Part shown: positions 7,551 to 17,081 of the stretch, one piece after another
How the letters are laid out: each line of letters begins with the position of its first letter
Position numbering within the stretch: the stretch's first letter is position 1
NCBI GenBank assembly: GCA_024275485.1
Contig: JAJRZA010000035.1
Location: 33,820 to 97,819 of the forward strand
Reading direction: 5' to 3'
DNA from: Candidatus Krumholzibacteriota bacterium
Lineage (GTDB): Bacteria; Krumholzibacteriota; Krumholzibacteriia; LZORAL124-64-63
Length of the DNA: 64,000 nucleotides
Notes under the pieces: model-generated
Databases searched by the model: none
Told to the model about the DNA's origin: nothing
What the model saw: the letters and a program-made list of their open reading frames with translations, nothing else
Position numbers and translations under genes: made by a program

Positions 7551-8966
7551 ATGCGTCTGCTCAAGATCATGGTTCCCCTTTTCCTGCTAGTGCTGGCTGC
7601 CATTCAACCCGCTCTTTCCCAGGAACAGGACTGGAATCTGGGAAGCCTCAGCCAAGAAATACGGGGATTGACGCAGAAAGTCAGCCCTGCCGTGGTTCAA
7701 ATCTACACCACAAGCTTCGGCCCGGTGATGGGGACGCTTCCCCAGGGGGCGGCTGTTTTTGGTCACCAACAGGCCACAGGGTCCGGCGTGATTCTTGATT
7801 CCAGTGGTTACATCATCACCAACAACCATGTGGTCCAGGGTGCCAAGCGTGTTCAAGTGCGACTGTCCGCTGCCGCCATGGGACAGGATCGTGGGAATTC
7901 CATCATTGCAGGCGGTGGTGCCCTGATGGGAGCCCAGGTCATCGGCGTGGACAAGGAAACTGATTTGGCCGTCCTGAAAATCAACGGGAAGAATTTGCCC
8001 TATTTGCCCCTCGGCGACTCGGACAAATTGTTTCAGGGTCAGTTGGTATTCGCCTTTGGCAGCCCCATGGGCTTGACCAACTCAGTCAGTTTTGGCGTGG
8101 TCAGCACCGTGGCCCGGCAACTCGAACGGGACAACCCGATGATCTACATCCAAACCGATGTGGCCATCAACCCCGGCAACAGTGGCGGACCGCTGGTCAA
8201 CACCGATGGTGAAGTTGTTGGTATCAACACACTCATCTTCACCCAATCAGGTGGCAGTGAGGGTTTGAGCTTCAGCGCCCCCAGCAATATCGTACAAAAC
8301 ATTTTCAACCAGATCAGGGCCACCGGGCGGGTGCTGCGCGGTGTCATCGGTGTGCATCCCCAGACCCTGAATCCCCTGCTGGCCGGGGCCCTGAATCTTC
8401 CTGTTCAGTGGGGTGTCATTCTGGGCGATGTTTTTCCCAATGGCCCGGCCCAGGAAGCGGGTCTCAAGACCGGCGACATTGTCGTCTCACTTGATGGCAA
8501 ACCCATGGAGAACGCCCGCCAATTCGAAGTGAACCTTTACGGCAAGGCCATCGACCAGAAAGTTGCCATTGAGGTAAACCGCAACGGCCAACTACTCACT
8601 AAATCCGTAACGGTGGTCGAACGCCAGGAACCGGATTATCGTTTCTTCGACATGATCACGGCCGAGCGAAACCTGGTGCCGCGAATCGGAGTGCTCTGTC
8701 TGGATCTCAACAAGGACTCCAAAAAACTTCTGCCCATGAAACCCCGCCGTAGCGAAGGCATCATCGTGGCCGCTCTGTCGGTCACCACCAACCTGTTTGG
8801 AGAAAGCTTCCATCCCGGGGACATCCTGTATTCCCTCAATGGTGAAAAGCTCCAAAGTCTCAGGGACCTGAAAAAGAAAGTCAAGGCCATTGGATACAGC
8901 CAAACCGCCGTTTTCCAACTGGAGCGCGAGGGCATGCTTCGCTACCTGATCATGGAGTTGGAATAG
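7551..8966 (+). CDS. HtrA/DegP-like periplasmic serine protease with two PDZ domains
   Basis: 471 residues. A signal peptide (residues 1-24) is followed by a trypsin-like domain with the catalytic triad in its usual places: TNNHVV (His), TDLAVLKI (Asp) and NPGNSGGPL (Ser). A PDZ domain follows (GVILGDVFPNGPAQEAGLKT) and a second, more divergent one occupies about the last 110 residues (FHPGDILYSLNGEKL). HtrA proteins degrade or refold damaged envelope proteins. ATG at 7551 starts at the signal peptide; the longer frame from 7401 overlaps the terminator hairpin. It converges on the subtilase gene across a 37-bp inverted repeat. Confidence 0.92.
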   Translation: MRLLKIMVPLFLLVLAAIQPALSQEQDWNLGSLSQEIRGLTQKVSPAVVQIYTTSFGPVMGTLPQGAAVFGHQQATGSGVILDSSGYIITNNHVVQGAKRVQVRLSAAAMGQDRGNSIIAGGGALMGAQVIGVDKETDLAVLKINGKNLPYLPLGDSDKLFQGQLVFAFGSPMGLTNSVSFGVVSTVARQLERDNPMIYIQTDVAINPGNSGGPLVNTDGEVVGINTLIFTQSGGSEGLSFSAPSNIVQNIFNQIRATGRVLRGVIGVHPQTLNPLLAGALNLPVQWGVILGDVFPNGPAQEAGLKTGDIVVSLDGKPMENARQFEVNLYGKAIDQKVAIEVNRNGQLLTKSVTVVERQEPDYRFFDMITAERNLVPRIGVLCLDLNKDSKKLLPMKPRRSEGIIVAALSVTTNLFGESFHPGDILYSLNGEKLQSLRDLKKKVKAIGYSQTAVFQLEREGMLRYLIMELE

Positions 8967-8992
8967 GCTTTTCATTTGATTGAGAAGGTCCT

Positions 8993-9088
8993 TCACCTCT
9001 GGTGGTGATACATACACAGCGACCCGGCAACTCTCCGCACGAAGGAGGACCTGCCGGGTCGCTGTGTATGTATCACCACCAGAGGTGA
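8993..9088. terminator. Perfect 37-bp inverted repeat between convergent genes
   Basis: 8993-9029 and 9052-9088 are exact reverse complements separated by 22 bases. It fills the whole 129-bp gap between htrA and the subtilase, each of which ends at its border. A bidirectional terminator is likely, though 37 perfect pairs without T-runs is far longer than an ordinary intrinsic terminator. Confidence 0.6.
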
Positions 9089-9095
9089 CGTGAAT

Positions 9096-12000
9096 CTATT
9101 TAACCAAAGTCATCTTCCTGGAGGTAGTCTCACCACCGGAGGAGAACTTATAGAAGTACATGCCGGAAGGCACCGAACCACCGGAAGCATTGTTGCCATC
9201 CCAGGTTACGGTGTGGTCTCCACTGCTTCGAGTTTCACTGACCAGGGTACGGATCAGCCGTCCGCTGAGGTCGTAAATACCCAATTCGACATGACCTTCA
9301 CGAGCCACCGAAAATTTGATACTGGTGGATGGGTTGAAGGGGTTCGGATGGTTCTGGGCCAAGCGGAACAGCTTGATCGGCGAATCATTCGAAACTGGGG
9401 ACAGGGGATTGTAGGCTTCGTTGGCCGCATCCACATTGTCCAGCAACTCCTGCAAGGTGTTGCCATAAACCAGGGCGTAGGTCTTCACCGCTGAGCCACC
9501 GTTGGCATCCAGGCTCACCACGGAACTGGTAACCGCTGACCAGTCGTCGGGTGCAGGAGCCGAAGGGGTGCTGATGAGGCCACGCAGGTGACGCATCTTG
9601 ATGCCGTCATCAATGGCGCTGTTCGGGTACACATACAAGGGGTTGTTGAGCATGGTCAAATTCTGGGCAGTGTTGCCGGGACCAATCAACGCTATGCCGT
9701 AGTAGGGCCCGCCTGCGGAGAACATATAGGTGAGGTCCCGCGAAGCGTCGGTTTCACCCATATTGGCACCAGAGTCTCCGATATCGAAATCGCAGAAGAT
9801 ACCATTGTACAAAACGGGCAGATCCGTAGTGCCTTCATTGGTCATCTTGTATTCCAAAATGACGAATTCATTTTCACCAGGGCCACTGAAGGCAAAACTG
9901 GTTTGCTCCACCACAAGAGGCTGGGGTGAGGCATGGCCACTGTCACTGAAGATAGCCTTGAAAGTCTGGTCGCTGGACGCGGGCCCCAGATCGGCAACCC
10001 GACCATTGGGGTTATCAGTGACTTCCCATTCGAATATTTCACCATTGCCACTGAAGTCGCGGTTGCAGATATAACTCAGGCCCGTACCGGCCCAGAATGA
10101 GCCAATGAACAATCCACTGCCACCGCCGAGATATCCCATACCGTCACCGGCGGAGCCATCCACGTCCATGTAGCCGATAATACCCTGATCGGTGACTGTC
10201 AGATGGATGTTACCGACATCGTGAGTGCGCCAATCGGGGAGACCCACGTACCAGGGGATTTCAAAAGTGCGCTCGAAAAAGGCCCCGCTGCTGACGCTCA
10301 GCAACATGGTAAAGGCGTAACCCTGAGGCGCACCCCCTGCCACGGTCAGGCTGAAAGTATCACCGGTATTGTCGGAAACACCGCCGTTCATGGGGATATC
10401 CGGGAAGATCGCCGTGGCATCGGAAACTGTGACGTGGTCGTTTGGAACAACAGCCAGGGTAGCGGTGACACCAACAGCATCAACCACGAAGCTGACATTT
10501 TTCAACTCAAATGCCACAGTGCTGACTTCACCTGGATCCAGGACGCCGTCACCGGCAGGATCAGGCAGAATGCCGGATTGAACGATGTCGGCCGCCTGGG
10601 AAGTCGGGGTGGCCATGACGATATCGTAGGCGTCGATTCGGCCGGAACCGAAGGAATTGTCTTTGCCCGCAATACCAAGATCCAAAGCATTCAATTCCAT
10701 GATGGAATCAAGACCGGCAGGCGAGAGGCTGGGATTCTTTTCCAACATGAGGGCGGCCAAGCCAGCCACGTGAGGACAAGCCATGGAAGTTCCACTCCAG
10801 GTATCGCCGCTGTATCCACCACCAACAGTTGTGGAGTTCACCCCTACGCCAGGGGCCGAAATGTCGGGCTTGATCAGGCCGGGACCGGGAGAGTATGGCC
10901 AGTCGTTGAAAGGATCCACGTCGTCCCATTTGACAGGCCCACGGGAAGAAGCGCCGTACAAGAGATTGCTCTGGTAACCAGTGCCTCCAACAGCAACAAC
11001 ACCACCAAGATTGCCCGGTGTTGTAGGCAGGGGATTCCAGGGTGCAGGGACGCGAGCGGTCAAGCCGCACTCAATAGGCGGATTGAATTCATAGTGTTCG
11101 TTGCCGGCGGAGTTGAACATGGCAACACCGGCATCCCGGAGATTGTTCATGTTCACACGCTCGTTGCGCATGAAAGTTGCGGGAACAGCACCTTTGACAC
11201 CCAGGGACATGGTGATCACGCGGGCACCGTTTTCAACACAGTACTGCTCGGCGGCCCAGATAAAGCCCAGGGTTCCGGTACCATCATTTGCAAAAGCTTT
11301 GCAAGCCATCAGCTTGGCCCCGGGAGCAACACCCGTATGGGTACCACTGGACCCATCACCGGCCACCGTACCTGCGGTGTGGGTTCCGTGACCAGCACCG
11401 GCAGCGTCGTCATTGGGGTTGTTGTCGTTGTCGCCAAAGTCCCAACCATTGATATCGTCGATGTAGCCGTTGTTGTCATCATCAATACCGTTGCCGGGAA
11501 TTTCGTCCACGTTGACCCAGAGCTGGTGCGCCAGGTCGGGGTGGGCCAGATCGATGCCCGAGTCAATGTGCCCCACAATGACGCCATCGCCGGTGAATCC
11601 CAAATCGGTCCACACCTTGTGGGCGTTGATATATTTGACACTCCAAACGGTATCCGCACGGGAAGCTTTGCTGAACTCGCCGACCGCTCCGCGGGAAGTA
11701 CCCGAAGTCAGGTCGTAGCTTTTGTCCAGGAAGAGAGTAGCCTGGTCGGGGAGCCCACCCAGGGATTCCACAATGTTTCCACTGGCCCGGAAGGCGATGG
11801 CCCCGGCAAAATACAGTTGGGTGACACCGGAAATTTCAGTCTGACGATCAGGATCATCCAGAATGAACATGGCGTTGCGCTGGCTCTTCAGGTTTCTCTT
11901 CTTCAGAGCTTCGATAACACCTGTACGCCGCTTACTAGGTGAAAGACGGTCCAATTCCAGGACCAGATCACTCACATCCAGAGGGTTCGAATAAATCATG

Positions 12001-12143
12001 AGTACAGGGACCAGATCACCACCCTTCTCTGCCAGGGCGTCCAGCAGGTCAGGATGAATGTCGGCAGCCTGCGATGAATCTGGTACCAAAAGACCAAATG
12101 TGAGTAGGGTCAAACAAAGAGCAAGGACGTAACGGCGACGCAT
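9096..12143 (-). CDS. Secreted subtilisin-like (S8) protease with sorting module
   Basis: 1015 residues with signal peptide (residues 1-27). The S8 triad is complete: HIDSGIDLAHPD (Asp), GHGTHTAGTVAGD (His) and SGTSMACPHVAGLAALM (Ser). A negatively charged Ca-binding-like DDNNGYIDD loop lies between Asp and His. Beta-rich domains follow, and the last 90 residues are the NHPNPFNPSTS + immunoglobulin-like module ending KMTLVK. ATG at 12143 has GGGGAG seven bases upstream. The protein is expected to be carried across the outer membrane by the same route as the four other module-bearing proteins here. The amino-terminal 140 residues resemble an inhibitor-type propeptide. Confidence 0.93.
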   Translation of the reverse strand: MRRRYVLALCLTLLTFGLLVPDSSQAADIHPDLLDALAEKGGDLVPVLMIYSNPLDVSDLVLELDRLSPSKRRTGVIEALKKRNLKSQRNAMFILDDPDRQTEISGVTQLYFAGAIAFRASGNIVESLGGLPDQATLFLDKSYDLTSGTSRGAVGEFSKASRADTVWSVKYINAHKVWTDLGFTGDGVIVGHIDSGIDLAHPDLAHQLWVNVDEIPGNGIDDDNNGYIDDINGWDFGDNDNNPNDDAAGAGHGTHTAGTVAGDGSSGTHTGVAPGAKLMACKAFANDGTGTLGFIWAAEQYCVENGARVITMSLGVKGAVPATFMRNERVNMNNLRDAGVAMFNSAGNEHYEFNPPIECGLTARVPAPWNPLPTTPGNLGGVVAVGGTGYQSNLLYGASSRGPVKWDDVDPFNDWPYSPGPGLIKPDISAPGVGVNSTTVGGGYSGDTWSGTSMACPHVAGLAALMLEKNPSLSPAGLDSIMELNALDLGIAGKDNSFGSGRIDAYDIVMATPTSQAADIVQSGILPDPAGDGVLDPGEVSTVAFELKNVSFVVDAVGVTATLAVVPNDHVTVSDATAIFPDIPMNGGVSDNTGDTFSLTVAGGAPQGYAFTMLLSVSSGAFFERTFEIPWYVGLPDWRTHDVGNIHLTVTDQGIIGYMDVDGSAGDGMGYLGGGSGLFIGSFWAGTGLSYICNRDFSGNGEIFEWEVTDNPNGRVADLGPASSDQTFKAIFSDSGHASPQPLVVEQTSFAFSGPGENEFVILEYKMTNEGTTDLPVLYNGIFCDFDIGDSGANMGETDASRDLTYMFSAGGPYYGIALIGPGNTAQNLTMLNNPLYVYPNSAIDDGIKMRHLRGLISTPSAPAPDDWSAVTSSVVSLDANGGSAVKTYALVYGNTLQELLDNVDAANEAYNPLSPVSNDSPIKLFRLAQNHPNPFNPSTSIKFSVAREGHVELGIYDLSGRLIRTLVSETRSSGDHTVTWDGNNASGGSVPSGMYFYKFSSGGETTSRKMTLVK

Positions 12144-12320
12144 GAAATTCTCCCCGGATTAGTGCGTTTAGACGAGTTGAGTATAATTCCGAGAAGTTTC
12201 TGGAATATTACCAGTCATGATTCTCCGAGCCCTCAACCGAAAACATCAGCCCTCTTTTCTGGACTGTACCCGTAAGTGTACCATAATATCTTTTTTGGAT
12301 CAATAGAGTTACAGGATTTT

Positions 12321-12670
12321 TTATTTTGATACCAATACAAATTCATTGGTGATTTCAGCGGTTTTACCGAGAATGGCCGATGCCGAGCAATACCGGGTTT
12401 CGCTGAGATTGATGGCCCTTTCCAACTTTTTCACGTTTACTGCACCTTTCACATGATATGTCAGGTGAATTTTTGTATAGACCTTGGAATGATCTTCGGT
12501 CAGTTCTGTTTCTGCAGTAACTTCAAGTCCTTCAATAGGTTCCTTCATTTTTTTTTCAAAATACTGGTGACATCAACGCCAGTGCAGCCAATCAGGCCGA
12601 GAATTATCAATTCCATGGGAATGGGCGCCGTATTTCCCCCTCCAGCAGCTTTTCTCCAGATTTCATTCAC
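12321..12670 (-). pseudogene. OsmC-family gene, frameshifted at an A9 run and short at the amino terminus
   Basis: The frame from about 12670 reads GGGNTAPIPMELIILGLIG, CTGVDVTSILKKK and stops; the +1 shifted frame from 12548 reads MKEPIEGLEVTAE through to LSETRYCSASAILGKTAEI. Together they are the core of an OsmC/YhfA-like peroxide-defence protein including both redox Cys (GCTG and RYCS). The break is at nine A (12548-12556, minus strand); one more A would join them. The first beta-strands of the family are missing because the frame runs into the end of the upstream yihY-like gene. Decay, transcriptional slippage or a homopolymer sequencing error are all possible. Confidence 0.65.
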
Positions 12671-13545
12671 TACCGCAACAGGCGGACTCGTTCCGGTGGG
12701 TCATCATCATCCATACGGTTCATCAGGGCATTGATTTCAGCTCCCAGCAAAAAGAGAAATCCTGAAATATAGAGCCAAATCATCAGGATAACGACAGTGG
12801 CCAGAGAGCCATATGTTTTGTTGTAGTGCCCAAAATTGACCAGAAAGAGCCGAAAACCATAAGATGCCAGCAGTAACAACAAAGTGGAGGTGATTGCACC
12901 GGGTAAAATCCATCTGAATTTTTGTTTGGCCTCGGGAGCCACATAATACAACACCAACAAGGCCACCAGGTTCAGCACAAAGGCCATGGGCAACCGCACA
13001 CTGGTCCAAAAGGTGTTACTTTCGCTGGCCAGCCCCATCCATTCGAACACAACCTGGGTGATATCCGGTCCCACCAGAACAATAGACATGGCGATAAGCC
13101 AAACTCCACTCAACCCCAAGGTCAAGAGGATCGCCAGGATTTTCTGTTCAATAATATTCCTTCGTGTGCGGATATTGTATGCCCGGTTAATGGTGGTGAT
13201 CAGGGCTCCAACAGCCATGGACGCACCCCAAAGACCAGCCAGAAGACCAAAACTCAGCAATCCCTGATTGTGTTGCGGGATCAGCTCCATGACTACTTCC
13301 GTGACATAATGAGCCGCCTCTATGGGCATTTGATCCTCGAGAGCGGCCAGCAGAAGTGGTTGCAACCTTTCCCCGAGTGGGAACATGCTGAGGAAACTGA
13401 GCAGGAAGATCATGAATGGAAAGAGACCCAGCATGGAATAAAAGGCGATCTGCGCCGCCATGCCCATGACGTCGTCGTATCCCATTTCTCTCTGGAGGCG
13501 CAGCAGGTAGTACCACGCGCGTCTGGCTTTGCGGGAAATGTCCAT
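12670..13545 (-). CDS. YihY/BrkB-family inner-membrane protein
   Basis: 291 residues with six predicted membrane segments. Family landmarks are MAAQIAFYSMLGLFPFMIFLLS near the start, the WGASMAVGALITTINRAYN loop, and the SYGFRLFLVNFGHYNKTYG / YGSLATVVILMIWLYISGFL segment. Despite its old ribonuclease label the family is a membrane protein of unknown function. The stop at 12670 touches the remains of the OsmC gene. It is divergent from the S9 peptidase gene. The ribosome site is weak. Confidence 0.9.
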   Translation of the reverse strand: MDISRKARRAWYYLLRLQREMGYDDVMGMAAQIAFYSMLGLFPFMIFLLSFLSMFPLGERLQPLLLAALEDQMPIEAAHYVTEVVMELIPQHNQGLLSFGLLAGLWGASMAVGALITTINRAYNIRTRRNIIEQKILAILLTLGLSGVWLIAMSIVLVGPDITQVVFEWMGLASESNTFWTSVRLPMAFVLNLVALLVLYYVAPEAKQKFRWILPGAITSTLLLLLASYGFRLFLVNFGHYNKTYGSLATVVILMIWLYISGFLFLLGAEINALMNRMDDDDPPERVRLLR

Positions 13546-13677
13546 TATGGGAAAAGAATGCCCTCTCGACTCAAGAAAAGCAATAACAGATCACAGGTTC
13601 CCCTGAAGCTCCATCTGCCTTATTGTGAGGGGGTGAAATCAACTGATTCAATTACCTTTGTTTAACTTGGAGCAGCC

Positions 13678-16230
13678 ATGACCAGAAGCCTCACCCTCCT
13701 TGCCGCATTGTTCTTTGTCCTCTCGACCGGGTCCTCTTCGGACGCAGTCGAACTCACCATCGACCAGGTTCTCATGCTGGATGCGGTACCCTTGCAACTG
13801 CCTGTTTTCCACGATGCCGATCGGGCTGGAACCGACTTGGACAAACTTTTTCAGGCTGCACCCGCCATACCGGGAAAGTCCTGGCCCGGGGACGACCGCT
13901 GGGAACTCAACAGTGGAGAAGACGGCAGCTTCAAGCTCAAAGGGCTCGAATCCGGGGCCTCGATTCAATATCTGCTTTTTTACGTGGAAAGTGATCACTG
14001 GCAAAAGGCCGACCTGATAATCACCTGCACCCGGCCGGTAGCAGTCGGTCTCGGATCGGAATTGTTGACCATGGGCGAAAAGGACGATGATGATCTGCAA
14101 AAAGGGGAGATGACCTTGCCCGCCGGAAAGCACCAGGTGGTAGTGAGGGTTCTGTTGGATTCAGAAAACGCCGAAATCACCCTGGCCGTCAATTGGCCTG
14201 ATGACTCCGGTGAAGAAGGCCTGACCACCGGCACCAATCCTGAGCACCCAGTCACCATCCAAACAATTCTGAACGCGCCCCGGGTAGGCAGTGTTGCCAT
14301 CTCCCCGGACGGCCGTTTCACCGTGCTGACTCTCAGCGAATACCGGGACGGCAAGAACCGCGACAACTGGCTGGAGATCCGTCGAACAGAAGACCTGCAG
14401 CTGGTTCAGTATCTGCGCGGCATGGGTTCACCCTCCGCCGTGGGCTGGCACCCCGGAAGCGGCAAGCAGACGGCCCTGACCTGGGAGACCAGCCACGACG
14501 ACCACACCACAGTCTGGCACTTCAATCTGGAAACTGGCGAAACCCGCGCCGTACTGGAGCACGTGAAGGATTTGGGTCGCTGGGAATGGGCGCCCGATGG
14601 CAAGTCCATCATATATGAAATCAGTCGCAAACCGGAGCCGGACAGCCGCAAGGTCAAGCATGTGGAGCATCCGGCGGATCGCCAACCCTGGTGGCGGGGA
14701 CGGTCTCACTTGATGCAGGCTTTTCTGACAGGAAACCTGCAGCGGCAGTTGACCGCAGGGCCCCTGAATCCCGACGGGTGGAAAATTTCCCCCGACAGCG
14801 AGAGCCTGATATTCTTCACCAGTGAAAACGACTGGGTGCATCGCCCATTTCGCATCAGCAAATTGTGGAGCCTGGACCTGGCAACCCTGACGGTTCGCGA
14901 ATTGTTGAACGACCCCTGGGTGGGCAATGCGATTTTCAGTCCCGACGGCAAAACCCTGTGCCTGACCGGATCGCCATCTGCCTTTGACGGCTTGGGACGC
15001 AATCTTCCCGATGGCGTGCAGGCCAACGACTACGGCGGACAGCTGTATCTCATGGATCTGGACGATCTCAAGCCAAGACCCGTCAGCCTGGATTTTGTCC
15101 CCGACATCGCCGGCACCGAATGGTCCAGGGCCGATGGCATGATTTACGCCCGTTGCACCGATACCCAACACAGCAATATCTATCGGTATGATCCTAAAAA
15201 AGATCAGTGGGCCAAAGTTGAAACCGGCGTCGAATACACCGATCAAATCACCTTGCCTGCTGAAGGACGATGGGCGGTGGCTCGCGGTACGAGCGCCAAC
15301 CATCCGAATACGGTACAGGTGCTTGACCTGAAAAAGAACAAGGTCAAGAAAACCTACAATCCCGGCACCGAGCAATATGAGGGGTCGGGTATTGTATTCG
15401 GTGAGGTGAAAACCTGGGTGGCCGATTTGCCCAACGGTGAAAAGCTCGACGGTATGGTTTATTACCCGCCCAATTTTGATTTAACGCAAGAATACCCTCT
15501 GATTGTTTATTACTATGGCGGGACCAGCCCGGTGACCCGCGATTTTGGTGGTCGCTATCCCAAAAATGTGTGGGCTGGCCAAGGTTACGTCGTTTATGTG
15601 CCGAATCCCAGCGGCGCAACCGGCTATGGCCAGGAGATGGCCGCCCGTCATGTGAACGATTGGGGTAGGATCACCGCCGGTGAGGTCATTGAAAGCACCA
15701 AGGCTTTTCTTGCTGCCCATGAATTTGCCATGGCCGACAAAGTGGGTTGCATAGGCGCTTCCTATGGTGGGTTCCTGACCGAATACATCATCACCCAGAC
15801 GGATATTTATGCGGCGGCGGTCAGTCATGCGGGCATCTCCAGCATCTCCAGTTACTGGGGCGAAGGCATGTGGGGATATGCTTACGGCACCCGAGCCTTG
15901 GCCAACAGTTATCCCTGGAACAACAAGGAATTGTATGTGGAGCAGAGTCCCTTGTTCCATGCCGACAAGATCACCACGCCGTTGCTGCTGGTGCACGGGG
16001 ATTCTGATATCAACGTGCCGGTTGGAGAAAGCGACCAGTTGTTTACGGCCCTGAAAATTTTGGGTAGAGAGGTGGAGTATGTACAGATCCAGGGACAGGA
16101 TCATCATATTCTGGATCATGAGCAACGCATTGTTTGGAATGATACTATTCTGGCGTTTTTCGCACGGCATCTGAAAGATCGGGCCGGATGGTGGAATGAG
16201 CTTTATCCCGAGGCGAAGGATTATCGTTGA
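13678..16230 (+). CDS. Secreted S9-family prolyl oligopeptidase-like peptidase
   Basis: 850 residues. A signal peptide (residues 1-24) is followed by about 190 residues with a sugar-binding-like beta fold, then a propeller (repeated ISPDGR, WAPDGKS, FSPDGKT) and an alpha/beta-hydrolase domain from about residue 590. The triad is visible: GASYGGF (Ser), GDSDINVP (Asp) and DHHILDH (His), with YYYGGTSP before it as the oxyanion loop. ATG at 13678 has GGAG five bases upstream. Peptides after the propeller gate are the likely substrates. It ends 11 bases before the convergent hydroxylase gene. Confidence 0.9.
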   Translation: MTRSLTLLAALFFVLSTGSSSDAVELTIDQVLMLDAVPLQLPVFHDADRAGTDLDKLFQAAPAIPGKSWPGDDRWELNSGEDGSFKLKGLESGASIQYLLFYVESDHWQKADLIITCTRPVAVGLGSELLTMGEKDDDDLQKGEMTLPAGKHQVVVRVLLDSENAEITLAVNWPDDSGEEGLTTGTNPEHPVTIQTILNAPRVGSVAISPDGRFTVLTLSEYRDGKNRDNWLEIRRTEDLQLVQYLRGMGSPSAVGWHPGSGKQTALTWETSHDDHTTVWHFNLETGETRAVLEHVKDLGRWEWAPDGKSIIYEISRKPEPDSRKVKHVEHPADRQPWWRGRSHLMQAFLTGNLQRQLTAGPLNPDGWKISPDSESLIFFTSENDWVHRPFRISKLWSLDLATLTVRELLNDPWVGNAIFSPDGKTLCLTGSPSAFDGLGRNLPDGVQANDYGGQLYLMDLDDLKPRPVSLDFVPDIAGTEWSRADGMIYARCTDTQHSNIYRYDPKKDQWAKVETGVEYTDQITLPAEGRWAVARGTSANHPNTVQVLDLKKNKVKKTYNPGTEQYEGSGIVFGEVKTWVADLPNGEKLDGMVYYPPNFDLTQEYPLIVYYYGGTSPVTRDFGGRYPKNVWAGQGYVVYVPNPSGATGYGQEMAARHVNDWGRITAGEVIESTKAFLAAHEFAMADKVGCIGASYGGFLTEYIITQTDIYAAAVSHAGISSISSYWGEGMWGYAYGTRALANSYPWNNKELYVEQSPLFHADKITTPLLLVHGDSDINVPVGESDQLFTALKILGREVEYVQIQGQDHHILDHEQRIVWNDTILAFFARHLKDRAGWWNELYPEAKDYR

Positions 16231-16241
16231 TAATATTGAGC

Positions 16242-17021
16242 CTATTGCCCCCTGCGCTGCCAAGGAATTGCTTGCTGTGCAAGAAAACCCCGGGGAAATT
16301 TCGACAGCCCCGGGAAACCGATGGTGGTGGGTTGCTCCTCACCCTCAGGCATATAAGCCGTGCCGAAGAGCCAATCCCATAGACTCAAATTGATGCCGAA
16401 GTTGCAGCCATGACTCCCATGCAACTCCTTATCATGATGCCATATGTGCATGGTGGGGTGGTTCAGCAGATAGCGCAGCGGCCCCAGAGAAATCCGAAGG
16501 TTGGCATGGTTGAAATGCCCCATGATTGTCGAAAAAACCGCCAGCCAGGCCAGCACTTCCCAATGAAACCCAAGCAACAACAGCGGCACGTATTGAATGG
16601 TCCGGTAAACGACGATTTCAACCCAGTGAAACCGCATGCTGCCTATCCAATCCATCTCGCTGATGGAATGGTGAACCCGGTGAACGCTCCAAAGTGCAGG
16701 CACCCGGTGCAGCATCACGTGGATGCTCCACTGGATAAAATCCAAAAGAAAAAATGCCAACAGGAATTGCCCCCAGATGGGCCAGGAGGCCACGTGGGCT
16801 TTGCCCAGCACGGGGATCAGAACCGAGTCCAATGAAGGGGTGACGCGCCCAGCTATGGGAGCCAGCAACAAAGCGAGAAAATGACCGTTGAATACCAGGA
16901 AAACCAGATCCGTGATCAGCCCACTTCGCAGTTGTCGCTGACTGCGCCATGGCCAGGCAAACTCAAGGGCGGCAAAGACCAGCGAGATTATTCCGAGCAT
17001 CATCCAGTAGGGCATTGTCAT
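16242..17021 (-). CDS. Fatty-acid hydroxylase / sterol-desaturase-superfamily membrane enzyme
   Basis: 259 residues with four or more membrane segments and the three histidine clusters of the superfamily: HVMLHRVPALWSVHRVHHS, HFNHANLRI and HPTMHIWHHDKE. These bind a di-iron centre that hydroxylates or desaturates lipids. ATG at 17021 is favoured, with AAGGA 13 bases upstream; ATG at 17015 is an alternative. The upstream in-frame extension to 17078 has no membrane or domain content. It follows the SDR gene in the same direction. The lipid substrate is unknown. Confidence 0.88.
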   Translation of the reverse strand: MTMPYWMMLGIISLVFAALEFAWPWRSQRQLRSGLITDLVFLVFNGHFLALLLAPIAGRVTPSLDSVLIPVLGKAHVASWPIWGQFLLAFFLLDFIQWSIHVMLHRVPALWSVHRVHHSISEMDWIGSMRFHWVEIVVYRTIQYVPLLLLGFHWEVLAWLAVFSTIMGHFNHANLRISLGPLRYLLNHPTMHIWHHDKELHGSHGCNFGINLSLWDWLFGTAYMPEGEEQPTTIGFPGLSKFPRGFLAQQAIPWQRRGQ

Positions 17022-17081
17022 GGGTGTCGTCGATTCCTTTGGTATGATGCGGTGTCCAGCAGTCGGGCCCTGCCTCATGGA

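Noticed and set aside
10203..11942. 579-codon open frame on the plus strand
   Set aside because: It lies wholly inside the subtilase gene on the other strand; its product is low-complexity and has no signature, while the subtilase triad is complete.
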